Part shown: piece after piece, positions 17,258 to 24,922 of the stretch
How positions within the stretch are numbered: the stretch's first letter is position 1
How the letters are laid out: every line of letters starts with the position of its first letter
Assembly: GCF_002952775.1 (NCBI RefSeq)
Contig: NZ_CP025066.1
Location: 1,178,001-1,242,000 of the forward strand
From: Halalkaliarchaeum desulfuricum
GTDB lineage: Archaea > Halobacteriota > Halobacteria > Halobacteriales > Haloferacaceae
Direction: 5' to 3'
DNA length: 64,000 bases
Program-made: the position numbers and the translations under genes
The notes under the pieces: model-generated
What the model was told of the DNA's origin: nothing
Seen by the model: the letters and a program-made list of their open reading frames with translations, nothing else
Databases searched by the model: none

Positions 17258-17914
17258 ATGACTGATATCGAAGCCGGCGACCGGATCCCGGTCGCATGTC
17301 CCTCCTGTTCTCCCGGCGCCGAGGTGGTCCACGAGGTGCTCAAACCCGGCGGGCAGGTTACGGTTCGGTGTACCGAGTGTAGCCACGTCCACAAGGAACA
17401 GATAGAGATAGAATCCGACGTCGAACGAACCGTGGTCGTCTCCCAGTCGGGCGAATCGTTCACCACCAGGATCGAGGCGTCTCCCTCCGACAATCTGTCG
17501 GTCGGCGACGAGTTCGTCGTGGACAGCGAGGATGCGCTGTTGACCGCTCGAATCACCGCGCTCGAGCGCGAGGACGGCGACCGCCTGGAGGAAGCCAACG
17601 TCGAGGACATCGAAACGATCTGGACCCGCGCCGTCGACAACGTCTCGGTGAGCGTCACCCTCCATCCGGGCGACGGGAACCGCGATCAGAGCCGGAGCCT
17701 CACGATCAACGTCCCGGGGGATTACGAACTCACGGTCGGGGAGTCGGAATCGTTCGGCGACGAACAGTTCGAGATCGAAGGGATCCAGATCCGTTCGGAC
17801 GCGGACGGGTACCGGTTCGAGAAATTCGACCACGAGGGCGACAGCGTGTTCGCAAAGGACGCAAAGCGCGTGTACGCACGCGATGAGACGACTGACGCCT
17901 GGTCCGCCTGGTAG
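17258..17914 (+). CDS. HVO_0476-family zinc finger protein
   Basis: A 218-residue haloarchaeal protein. The N-terminus has two CxxC pairs forming a zinc ribbon: CPSC near residue 14 and CTEC near residue 38, ending SHVHKEQ. The remaining 170 residues are a strand-rich conserved domain (SVSVTLHPGDGNRDQSRSL, GDYELTVGESESFGDEQFEIEGIQIR). It looks like a nucleic-acid- or protein-binding factor, but no function is established. It lies 63 nt after the aminopeptidase and about 120 nt before trpB. Confidence 0.85.
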   Translation: MTDIEAGDRIPVACPSCSPGAEVVHEVLKPGGQVTVRCTECSHVHKEQIEIESDVERTVVVSQSGESFTTRIEASPSDNLSVGDEFVVDSEDALLTARITALEREDGDRLEEANVEDIETIWTRAVDNVSVSVTLHPGDGNRDQSRSLTINVPGDYELTVGESESFGDEQFEIEGIQIRSDADGYRFEKFDHEGDSVFAKDAKRVYARDETTDAWSAW

Positions 17915-17979
17915 TCGACCGACGCCGGGTCCGCCGTGTAGTCGCTACAGCCGGTTCCAGCGCCGCCGGTCCGCCTTTT

Positions 17980-18013
17980 GAACATTTTTGAACAATACCG
18001 AACATATATGTAC
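17980..18013 (+). promoter_or_regulatory. trpB promoter with three phased GAACA repeats
   Basis: GAACA begins at 17980, 17990 and 18000, exactly 10 bp apart, so the three copies face the same side of the helix. The last runs into the TATA-like ATATATG, and TGTACA lies at 18008-18013. The trpB ATG is at 18035, about 28 nt after the TATA centre. This has the form of a cooperative operator; TGTACA is also the known box of methanogen TrpY, though no TrpY-like gene is in view. Confidence 0.55.
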
Positions 18014-18034
18014 ATCGCCTTCGGACGGGGACGT

Positions 18035-19240
18035 ATGAGCAGTCGCGAGCAAGAAGAGACGGGATCGGCCGGTGGAAACGGCGAGTCGGGTGACTTCGAC
18101 GGCTACGGTGGTCGGTACGTGCCAGAGGTGATGGAAGAACCGCTCGATCGGTTGACCGAGGCGTTCGATTCGATCGTCAAGACGCCGGAGTTCCAGGCTC
18201 AGTTCAGGGACACGCTCGAGGAGTACGCAGGCAGGCCGACGCCGATCACGTACGCGCCGGGACTCTCCGAGCAATATGGGGCGGACATCTATCTCAAGCG
18301 GGAGGATCTGCTCCACGGTGGCGCCCACAAGATCAACAACGCTGTCGGGCAGGCGCTTCTGGCGGTCGAGGCGGACAAAAAGCGGCTGATCGCTGAGACC
18401 GGCGCCGGACAGCACGGGGTCGCCACCGCGATGGTCGGGGCGCTGTTCGACCTGGACACCGAGATCTACATGGGTCAAAAGGACGCCAACCGCCAGCGGA
18501 TGAACGTCTTCCGGATGCGTCTGATGGGCGCGGAGGTAAACGAGGTGACCGAGGGAGGTGCGGGCCTTGCGGACGCGGTCGACGCCGCGCTCGAGGATTT
18601 CGCCCACAACGTCGCGGACACCCACTACCTCGTCGGCTCGGCCGTCGGTCCGGATCCGTTCCCGCGGATGGTCCGGGAGTTCCAGTCGGTGATCGGCGAG
18701 GAGGCGCGCGAGCAGTTCCGCGACCGGACGGGCGAGTTGCCGGAGGCGGCCGTCGCCTGCGTCGGCGGCGGATCGAACGCGATCGGGCTGTTTCACGCGT
18801 TCCGGGACGACGACGTCGCGCTGTACGGCGCCGAAGGCGGCGGCGAGGGATCCGACTCCCCCCGTCACGCCGCCCCGCTCGCGTCCGGACACGACGACGT
18901 TCTCCACGGGATGAAAACCCGCGTCATCGGCGACGACGTGGAGGTCCACTCGGTCTCGGCGGGCCTCGACTATCCCGGCGTGGGACCCGAACACGCGATG
19001 TTCCGGAAAGCCGGCCGCGTCGATTACCGCGGCGTCGACGACGACTCGGCGCTTTCGGCGTTTCGGGACCTTTCGGAGGCGGACGGCATCATTCCGGCAC
19101 TGGAATCGAGCCACGCGATCGCCCTTGCCAAAGAACTCGCCGAGGAGCACGACACCCTCCTCGTAAACCTCTCCGGGCGGGGGGACAAGGACATGGAAAC
19201 CGCCGCCGAGCGGTTCCACCTGCAGGGAACGGAGATTTAA
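18035..19240 (+). CDS. trpB: Tryptophan synthase beta subunit
   Basis: A 401-residue PLP enzyme joining indole and serine to make tryptophan. It has the TrpB1-type motifs: GGRYVPEVM, the PLP-lysine region REDLLHGGAHKINNAVGQA, ETGAGQHGVATA, GGGSNAIGLF and NLSGRGDKD. The ATG at 18035 is preferred because it follows the TATA box; an upstream in-frame ATG at 17978 would lie inside the phased operator. trpA and trpC are not adjacent, which is unusual; trpF, trpE and trpG lie 43 kb away on the other strand. Confidence 0.96.
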   Translation: MSSREQEETGSAGGNGESGDFDGYGGRYVPEVMEEPLDRLTEAFDSIVKTPEFQAQFRDTLEEYAGRPTPITYAPGLSEQYGADIYLKREDLLHGGAHKINNAVGQALLAVEADKKRLIAETGAGQHGVATAMVGALFDLDTEIYMGQKDANRQRMNVFRMRLMGAEVNEVTEGGAGLADAVDAALEDFAHNVADTHYLVGSAVGPDPFPRMVREFQSVIGEEAREQFRDRTGELPEAAVACVGGGSNAIGLFHAFRDDDVALYGAEGGGEGSDSPRHAAPLASGHDDVLHGMKTRVIGDDVEVHSVSAGLDYPGVGPEHAMFRKAGRVDYRGVDDDSALSAFRDLSEADGIIPALESSHAIALAKELAEEHDTLLVNLSGRGDKDMETAAERFHLQGTEI

Positions 19241-19260
19241 CGCCCGCGCAAGGCAAAAAG

Positions 19261-19269
19261 CCTATAATC
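19261..19269 (+). promoter_or_regulatory. TATA-like element of tatA
   Basis: CCTATAATC, centred about 30 nt before the ATG at 19295. Confidence 0.5.
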
Positions 19270-19294
19270 AGCACAGGGCAAGAAGCGGGTAGAG

Positions 19295-19588
19295 ATGGTT
19301 TCCATGATTCCACTGTTTCCCGGCATTCCCGGCGGGCCCGAACTCCTCATCGTGCTGTTGGTGCTCGTGCTGCTGTTCGGGGCGAACAAGATCCCCAAGC
19401 TCGCACGGTCGACAGGTCAGGCGATGGGTGAATTCAAGAAGGGGCGCGAAGAGGTCGAAGAGGAGCTCCAGGAGATGCAAAAGGACACCCTCGAATCCGA
19501 CGTCGAGGACATCGACGCCGACGACGAGGGAGTGTCTTCGGTAGAGGAGGAGGAAACCGAAGTCGACCGATCGGCAGAGGAAGTCTAA
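19295..19588 (+). CDS. tatA: Twin-arginine translocase TatA/E family subunit
   Basis: A 97-residue TatA-type protein that helps form the Tat pore for folded proteins, the main export route in haloarchaea. One hydrophobic N-terminal segment (ELLIVLLVLVLLFGANKIP) is followed by the amphipathic hinge KIPKLARSTGQAMGEFKKG and a long acidic tail. A second in-frame ATG three codons later is an alternative start. The Tat-exported binding protein in this window would be a client. Confidence 0.93.
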   Translation: MVSMIPLFPGIPGGPELLIVLLVLVLLFGANKIPKLARSTGQAMGEFKKGREEVEEELQEMQKDTLESDVEDIDADDEGVSSVEEEETEVDRSAEEV

Positions 19589-19623
19589 CGATCCGCTTCG
19601 GGTCCGTCGATCTCTTCCTTCCT

Positions 19624-19696
19624 GGGCGTGTGGCCAAGCGGATACGGCACGAGGTTCCTAACCTCGGGATCGCGGGTTCGAATCCCGTCACGCCCG
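19624..19696 (+). tRNA. tRNA-Arg, anticodon CCT
   Basis: A 73-nt cloverleaf. The acceptor stem is GGGCGTG with CACGCCC, the anticodon stem CGAGG/CCTCG encloses the loop TTCCTAA with anticodon CCT (reads AGG, arginine), and the T arm is GCGGGTTCGAATCCCGT. The final base G is the discriminator. No intron and no encoded CCA are present. It lies 35 nt after tatA. The 3' acceptor half also forms one arm of a strong downstream hairpin. Confidence 0.93.
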
Positions 19697-19895
19697 TACC
19701 GTGTGGCGAACGTCAGTGAGCCACCGGTACGGGCAAAAGGGATTCGAGCCCTGCCAGTCGCGCGCAGCGAACGAATGGGAGCGAGACACGAACGGAGAGA
19801 GTGTCTCGAAAACGCGAGCGGCGAAGCCGCGAGCAAAGGGAGGCGACCGAAGCCCTGATTACGCTCCCGGGAGCCAACGAGACCGGAGCGTTGGA
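19692..19895 (+). other. Hairpin-rich intergenic stretch after the tRNA
   Basis: Five inverted repeats occur in 204 nt. At 19692-19734 a ten-bp perfect stem (GCCCGTACCG) plus five more pairs after one bulge encloses a 12-nt loop. At 19782-19808 there is an 8-bp stem (CGAGACAC). At 19818-19830 a GCGGC stem has a GAA loop. At 19863-19874 there is the perfect palindrome GCTCCCGGGAGC. At 19874-19894 there is a CCAACG stem. The segment at 19739-19753 also resembles the reverse complement of a tRNA T arm. No credible protein gene is seen. Confidence 0.6.
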
Positions 19896-21296
19896 ATGAC
19901 GCTGTTTGCACCCTTCGACGACGCCGATGTCGCCGAAATCCACGACGCGACCCGCCAGCTGCTTTCGACCCGCGGGGTCGATGTCGCCCACGACCGCGCC
20001 CGAGAGGTATACAACCGGAACGGCTGTGAGGTCGACGGAACCACCGTCCGGATTCCCGACACAGTTCTCGAGGAGTGTCTCGATCGGGCGCCCGGATCGT
20101 TCACGCTGCATACTCGCAACGGCGACGAAGTTGTCGTCGGCGACGGCGATCCCGTCTTCGCCCCGGCGTTCGGTCCGACCGACGTGTACACAGCAGAGGA
20201 CGGGGTCCGGGAGGCGACGCTTGCCGACGTCGAAACCTTCGCCAAACTGGCTCACGAAGAGGATGTCGTCGACTGTGCCGGATACAACGTCTGTGACCCG
20301 TCGGACGTGCCGAAGCCACAACGTGCACGCGAATCGATGAAGCGAACCCTGCTGTCGACCGACATGCCCGTCGTCGGCTCGGCGTACGGACGCCGCAGGT
20401 CCCGAGAATGTCTCGAACTGTCCGGGATCGCGGCCGGCGATCCGGCCCTCACCCGGCCGTACGTGCTCGGCCAAGTGTCGCCCGTCTCGCCGCGTCAGTG
20501 GCCCGAGGCGATGGCCGCCGGGCTGCTCGCGTACGCTGCCCGGAGACAGCCGGTGATCGTGATGTCCCAGCCGCTCGCGGGCGCCTCCGCCCCCGCAACG
20601 CTCGCGGGCGCGGTGACACTGGCAAACGCCGAGATCCTTTCGGGGATCGTCCTCGCCCAGCTCGAAAACCCCGAAACACCCGTCGTGTACGGCTCTGCAC
20701 TCACCGCACTCGACATGGAGACCACGACGATCGCGGCGGCTGCCCCCGAAGCGGCACTCGGGGCGGCCGCGACCGCACAGCTTGCGTCGTTTTACGAGCT
20801 CCCGGCACGGGGCGGCGGGGGGGTGACAGACGCCAAACGGCTCGACGACCAGGCAGGCTCCGAATCGATGCTCGGCCTGCTCGCGGGCGTCGACGCCGGG
20901 ATCGACTTCATGCTGCACGCCGTCGGAATCCTCGATTCCTATCGGGCAGCCTCCCCGGAGAAGTTCCTGCTGGACTGTGAGCGGATCAAAACGATCCGCA
21001 GAATCCGCCAGGGGATCGATGTCACCGAGGAGACACTCGCGGGCAATCTGCTCGCAGAAACCCCACCCGGCGGGGATTTCCTCGGGAGTCGCCACACCGT
21101 CAAACACGCCAGGGAGTCGCTGTTCCGTCCGAACCTCGCGGTCCGCGATACCAGCGACGGCTTCGGGATGGAGGGAGGATCGGCAGTCGACCGCGCGCAG
21201 GCTCGCGTCGAGACGCTGTTGGACCGGTACGAACCGCCGGCGATCGATCCGAGCGTCCGGGAACGGATCGAGACGTACGACGGTCTCGACTCGTGA
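19896..21296 (+). CDS. MttB-family (trimethylamine methyltransferase-like) protein, non-pyrrolysine type
   Basis: A 466-residue member of the MttB superfamily, corrinoid-dependent methyltransferases acting on quaternary amines. It starts MTLFAPFDDADVAEIHDAT and has VDGTTVRIPDTVLEECLDRAP, APAFGPTDVYT, VSPRQWPEAMAAGLL, SQPLAGASAPATLAGA and GSESMLGLLAGVDAGIDF. No in-frame TAG is present, so it is the pyrrolysine-free type that includes glycine betaine methyltransferase. No dedicated corrinoid protein (MttC-like) gene adjoins it; the nearest B12-binding gene belongs to methylmalonyl-CoA mutase. The substrate is unknown. The ATG at 19896 is chosen because upstream frame runs into the hairpin region. 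Confidence 0.85.
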   Translation: MTLFAPFDDADVAEIHDATRQLLSTRGVDVAHDRAREVYNRNGCEVDGTTVRIPDTVLEECLDRAPGSFTLHTRNGDEVVVGDGDPVFAPAFGPTDVYTAEDGVREATLADVETFAKLAHEEDVVDCAGYNVCDPSDVPKPQRARESMKRTLLSTDMPVVGSAYGRRRSRECLELSGIAAGDPALTRPYVLGQVSPVSPRQWPEAMAAGLLAYAARRQPVIVMSQPLAGASAPATLAGAVTLANAEILSGIVLAQLENPETPVVYGSALTALDMETTTIAAAAPEAALGAAATAQLASFYELPARGGGGVTDAKRLDDQAGSESMLGLLAGVDAGIDFMLHAVGILDSYRAASPEKFLLDCERIKTIRRIRQGIDVTEETLAGNLLAETPPGGDFLGSRHTVKHARESLFRPNLAVRDTSDGFGMEGGSAVDRAQARVETLLDRYEPPAIDPSVRERIETYDGLDS

Positions 21297-21328
21297 AGCG
21301 AGGGATCGCCGCAGCGTCGAATCGTGCT

Positions 21329-21337
21329 CCTTAAGGG
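21329..21337 (+). promoter_or_regulatory. TATA-like element of the FKBP gene
   Basis: CCTTAAGGG, centred about 27 nt before the ATG at 21360. Confidence 0.45.
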
Positions 21338-21359
21338 TCCAACGAGAGATTTTCATAGC

Positions 21360-22451
21360 ATGAGTGACGAACCGCAGGCAGAGGCGGCCGACGCCGTCGA
21401 CGCCGAGGAGTCCGAAACCGAAGCGGGAACGGAAGCCGAATCCGCCGGGATCGGCGACGGAGACTTCGTGCGCATCGCCTACACCATCCGAACGGTCGAC
21501 GATGGAACCGTCGTCGACACCACCGACGAGGAGGTCGCCGAGGAGGCCGGCATCGACGACGAGGACTACGAGTTCGGCCCCAGAACGATCGTCGTGGGCG
21601 CGGGTCACGTGTTCCCGAGCGTCGAGGAGGCGCTCTCGGGCGCCGAAGCCGGCGACGATGGCTCCGTCGTCGTCGACGCGGCGGAGGCGTTCGGCGAGTA
21701 CGACCCCGACGAGGTCCGGACGGTCGCCGCCGACAAGATCCCCGAAGACGACCGGTACCCCGGCGCGCCCGTGACGATCGACGGCGAGCAGGGGCACCTC
21801 GAGACGATCATCGGCGGCCGCGCCCGGGTCGACTTCAATCACCCGCTTGCGGGCGAGGACCTCGAGTACGACTACGAGATCGCCGAGATCGTCGACGACC
21901 GCGAGGAGCAGGCGGCCGGCCTGCTCGGGATGTACCTCCAGCAGACGCCCGACGTCCGCGTCGAGACGGTCACCGAGGAGGAAGAAGTCGTCGTCGCACC
22001 CGACGAGGACGAGGGAGAAAGTGACGACGTAGACGAGGAGGAAGCCGACGAAGACGACGAAGAAGCCGACGAAGACGACGAAGAAGCCGACGAAGACGAC
22101 GAACTTGCCGAACCCGAAACTGAGCTCCAGGAGGTCGAAAAGGAGGTTCTCTACATCGAGGCCACCCCCGCGATGTCGATGAACCAGCAGTGGCTCTTCT
22201 CGAAACAGCAGATCGCCCAGGACCTCATGGACCGGCTGGACCTGGACCGAGTCGTCATCGAGGAGGTCATCGAGGGCGGCATGATGGGCGGCCTCGGCGG
22301 CATGATGGGCGGCGCCGGCGGCGCCGGCGACGTCGAACTGGACCCCGACGAACTCGCCGCCGAACTGGGCGAGGAGATCGACGAGGACCTCGACGAGGAA
22401 CTCGGAGAGGAACTCGAAGGTATTGCCGACGACGAGTTCGACGAAGAGTAG
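21360..22451 (+). CDS. FKBP-type peptidyl-prolyl cis-trans isomerase (long archaeal SlyD-like)
   Basis: A 363-residue FKBP-type isomerase with protein-folding function in the cytosol. The FKBP core is at residues about 35-160: DFVRIAYTIRTVDDGTVVDTT, a GPRTIVVGAGHVFPSVEEAL segment, and VDFNHPLAGEDLEYDYEI, with an inserted IF chaperone domain (AFGEYDPDEVRTV to IIGGRARVDFNHP). An acidic linker with a 7-residue repeat (EADEDDE) leads to a C-terminal domain with an MMGG/Gly-rich stretch. Such long FKBPs are usual in archaea. The ATG at 21360 is preferred to an ATG 12 codons upstream because of promoter spacing. Confidence 0.92.
   Translation: MSDEPQAEAADAVDAEESETEAGTEAESAGIGDGDFVRIAYTIRTVDDGTVVDTTDEEVAEEAGIDDEDYEFGPRTIVVGAGHVFPSVEEALSGAEAGDDGSVVVDAAEAFGEYDPDEVRTVAADKIPEDDRYPGAPVTIDGEQGHLETIIGGRARVDFNHPLAGEDLEYDYEIAEIVDDREEQAAGLLGMYLQQTPDVRVETVTEEEEVVVAPDEDEGESDDVDEEEADEDDEEADEDDEEADEDDELAEPETELQEVEKEVLYIEATPAMSMNQQWLFSKQQIAQDLMDRLDLDRVVIEEVIEGGMMGGLGGMMGGAGGAGDVELDPDELAAELGEEIDEDLDEELGEELEGIADDEFDEE
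22041..22103. repeat. 21-bp in-frame tandem repeat in the FKBP acidic linker
   Basis: Three exact copies of a 21-bp unit (22041, 22062, 22083) encode a seven-residue Glu/Ala/Asp unit. Confidence 0.9.
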
Positions 22452-22498
22452 CGCCGCGAGGACTCGTTTTCGCAGTCGCTTTTTCCGGTATCGACGCC

Positions 22499-22555
22499 CG
22501 CGTTCGGCAGCCGGCACCCCCGCGTTCGGCAGCCGGCACCCCCGCGTTCAGCCCC
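22499..22555. repeat. 22-bp tandem repeat between convergent genes
   Basis: Two exact copies (22499-22520 and 22521-22542) and a diverged third lie between the FKBP gene and the end of the convergent membrane protein gene. The unit is not a multiple of three, and it touches the last codons of the membrane protein. Confidence 0.85.
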
Positions 22556-23270
22556 GGAGGCCGGGACGCCACAGCAACAGCCCGACCGCGAGCAGGAACA
22601 CCAGCGTCGAAAGGTCGATCGACAGCGCGTAAACCGCCGTGGCGAGGCCCGAGGATCCCCCGGCGGCGCCGGCCACGACGGAGGCGAGAAGCGAGAAACT
22701 GCAGCCGACGCAGGCGAACAGGCCGAGCATACCCGAGGCTGCAGCAGACGTCGCGTCGGCGATCGCCGCGTACACCAGATACGACAGCGTCGCGTAGCCG
22801 ACGACGAGGTAGGGAATCACCGTCACGTGTCCGAGCGCGGTCACGTAGCTCACTCGGGGACCCCACCCCGGCGACGCGAGCGCCACGTCGAACCCCGTCT
22901 GCACGTGGTGTGCGTGATCGCCGTGGGTCCCGATCAACCCGGCGATCCACACGACCAGAAGGAAGTAGCCGACCGCGACCGCCGCACCGACCACCCGGGC
23001 GCGGGTGCTGCCGGTTCTCGGTCCGACGCGGAGCGGCGCCCACAGCCCGACGGCGATCCACGCCAGGGGATACAGGAGATACCGCGGCTGGGTCGCCTCC
23101 GCGTCGGTGGCCAGAAAGTACACCGCGAGGAACGCCAGCTGGATCGCCAGCAGCCCGCCGATCACGATGACGTCACGACGCACGTCCGGACGCGAGAGGA
23201 GCTCACTGATCCGCCCAGTCACCACCCGGAGACGTTGGCGAGCTCCCGCCGATCGTCCGCCCGTGTTCAT
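22548..23270 (-). CDS. Six-helix haloarchaeal membrane protein (DUF7546-like)
   Basis: A 240-residue integral membrane protein with about six hydrophobic segments, including VIVIGGLLAIQLAFLAVYFLA, VVGAAVAVGYFLLVVWIAGL, VIPYLVVGYATLSYLVYAAI and LSTLVFLLAVGLLLW. A histidine-rich loop (THGDHAHHVQTG) follows the third segment, and a CVGC pair sits in the fifth. This suggests, but does not prove, metal or redox involvement; similar haloarchaeal proteins occur near terminal oxidases. The ATG at 23270 is chosen because residues further upstream in frame are not hydrophobic or conserved-looking. Confidence 0.75.
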   Translation of the reverse strand: MNTGGRSAGARQRLRVVTGRISELLSRPDVRRDVIVIGGLLAIQLAFLAVYFLATDAEATQPRYLLYPLAWIAVGLWAPLRVGPRTGSTRARVVGAAVAVGYFLLVVWIAGLIGTHGDHAHHVQTGFDVALASPGWGPRVSYVTALGHVTVIPYLVVGYATLSYLVYAAIADATSAAASGMLGLFACVGCSFSLLASVVAGAAGGSSGLATAVYALSIDLSTLVFLLAVGLLLWRPGLRG

Positions 23271-23406
23271 CACCTCGGGATGACGTCCGTCCGGACAAAA
23301 GGATGTCGGCACCGCCGATCCCAAACCGGAACCCGGGCCCGGATCCGTCCCGAATTCTTCCCGGTCGTCCGTTAAAGTCAAACCGACTCCTCGCGAACGT
23401 GGAGCC

Positions 23407-23823
23407 ATGAGCGTCGACCAGGAACAGCGGACCGTCCGGTGTCTCGTGGCGAAGGTAGGGTTGGACGGCCACGACCGGGGGGCACACGTCATCGCCCGTG
23501 CGTTCCGGGACGCCGGGTTCGAGGTGATCTACTCGGGACTCCATCGGTCGCCCGACGAGATCGTGCAGGCGGCCGTCCAGGAGGACGTCGACGTGCTCGG
23601 GATCTCCATTCTGTCGGGGGCACACAACACGCTCGTCCCGAAGGTGCTCGAGGGACTCGAGGAGTACGACGCCCTCGAGGACACGCTCGTGCTCGTCGGG
23701 GGGATCATTCCCGACGACGACGAAACGGAGTTGAAGGAACTCGGCGTCTCGGAGGTGTTCGGTCCGGGGACGCCCATGGAGGAGACGATCGAGTTCGTCA
23801 GGGAGAACGTCCCGGAGCGATAG
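23407..23823 (+). CDS. mcmA2: Methylmalonyl-CoA mutase small subunit (B12-binding)
   Basis: A 138-residue cobalamin-binding subunit of methylmalonyl-CoA mutase, interconverting methylmalonyl-CoA and succinyl-CoA. The B12 motif DxHxxG appears as KVGLDGHDRGA near residue 22, with the SGLHRSPDE and LSGAHNTLVPKVL segments that complete the fold. The catalytic large subunit is not in the window. It lies 4 nt before meaB, so both are probably co-transcribed. Confidence 0.93.
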   Translation: MSVDQEQRTVRCLVAKVGLDGHDRGAHVIARAFRDAGFEVIYSGLHRSPDEIVQAAVQEDVDVLGISILSGAHNTLVPKVLEGLEEYDALEDTLVLVGGIIPDDDETELKELGVSEVFGPGTPMEETIEFVRENVPER

Positions 23824-23827
23824 CCGC

Positions 23828-24922
23828 ATGTGCCGGGGCACGGAGACCGACCTCGTCGACGAACTGCTCGAGGGGAACCATCGGGCGCTCGCACGGGTCA
23901 TCTCGAAGATCGAAAACAGGCGACCGGGGTACAGACAGCTCGTCTCCCGACTTCACTCACACACCGGGAACGCGTCGATCGTCGGTGTCACCGGCTCGCC
24001 GGGGGCGGGGAAGTCGACGCTGGTCGACAAGCTGGCGAAGCGCTACCGCGACCGCGGGGAGACCGTCGGCGTGATCGCGGTCGACCCCTCCTCGCCGTAC
24101 ACCGGCGGTGCGGTTCTGGGCGATCGGATCCGGATGGCCTCGAACGTCGGCGACATGGACGTGTTCTTCCGGTCGATGAGCGCCAGGGGGCAGCTCGGCG
24201 GGCTCTCGACGGCGACCGCCGACGCGGTGACGGCACTCGACGCGTTCGGGAAGGACCGAATCGTGATCGAGACGGTCGGCGCCGGGCAAAACGAGGTCGA
24301 CATCGTCGAAACCGCCGACACCGTCGCCGTCCTCGTCCAGCCCGGGTCGGGTGACGACGTACAGATGCTCAAGGCGGGGATCCTGGAAATCGGCGACGTG
24401 TTCGTCGTCAACAAGGCCGACATGGAGGGGGCAGACAGGACCGTCGCCGAGCTGGAGGAGATGCTCCACATGCGCGAGAGCCCCACCGCCGGACTGAACA
24501 CCGGCCACCACGGGTTCCAGGCGGTCGAAACGCCCGGCGAGGACGAGACGAGGGTCGGAGGCGAGTCGGTTGACGGGTCCGAGCCGACGGACGGGGACGA
24601 ACCGGAGTGGAGCCCGTCCGTGATCGAAACGGTCGCGACGACGGGTGAAGGGATCGAGCAGCTGCTCGAGCAGCTCGATTCCCACTACGCGCACCTCGAG
24701 GCGTCCGGCGAACTCGAAGCAAAGACCAGAAACAGGTACGCGAAGGGGATCAGGACGCTGCTGCGCAACGACATCGCGGCGCTCGTCGAACGGGAACTGG
24801 ATCGCCGTGGGGGGATCGACCAGCTCGCAGACCGGGTGGCCCGGCGGGAGACCGATCCGTACGCGGTGGCCGAACGGATCGTCGAACCGATCGCCGACTG
24901 TCTCGACGACAACCGTGAGTGA
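23828..24922 (+). CDS. meaB: MeaB/ArgK-family GTPase, chaperone of methylmalonyl-CoA mutase
   Basis: A 364-residue G3E P-loop GTPase that protects and reloads the mutase with adenosylcobalamin. Motifs are Walker A GSPGAGKST near residue 57, AVDPSSPYTGGAVLGDRIRM, ETVGAGQNEVD, and the guanine-specificity motif NKAD near residue 195. An acidic insertion near residue 240 is a halophilic addition. The C-terminal helices (TRNRYAKGIRTLLRND) form the dimer arm. It overlaps the next gene by 8 nt. Confidence 0.95.
   Translation: MCRGTETDLVDELLEGNHRALARVISKIENRRPGYRQLVSRLHSHTGNASIVGVTGSPGAGKSTLVDKLAKRYRDRGETVGVIAVDPSSPYTGGAVLGDRIRMASNVGDMDVFFRSMSARGQLGGLSTATADAVTALDAFGKDRIVIETVGAGQNEVDIVETADTVAVLVQPGSGDDVQMLKAGILEIGDVFVVNKADMEGADRTVAELEEMLHMRESPTAGLNTGHHGFQAVETPGEDETRVGGESVDGSEPTDGDEPEWSPSVIETVATTGEGIEQLLEQLDSHYAHLEASGELEAKTRNRYAKGIRTLLRNDIAALVERELDRRGGIDQLADRVARRETDPYAVAERIVEPIADCLDDNRE

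Noticed and set aside
19701-19895. N-terminal extension of the MttB-family protein into the hairpin region
   Set aside because: Translation there is low-complexity and the hairpins would be inside the coding region; the MttB fold starts at 19896.
19713-22517. A 934-codon frame on the minus strand
   Set aside because: It is antisense to the MttB and FKBP genes and encodes no recognisable domain, a normal by-product of GC-rich codon use.
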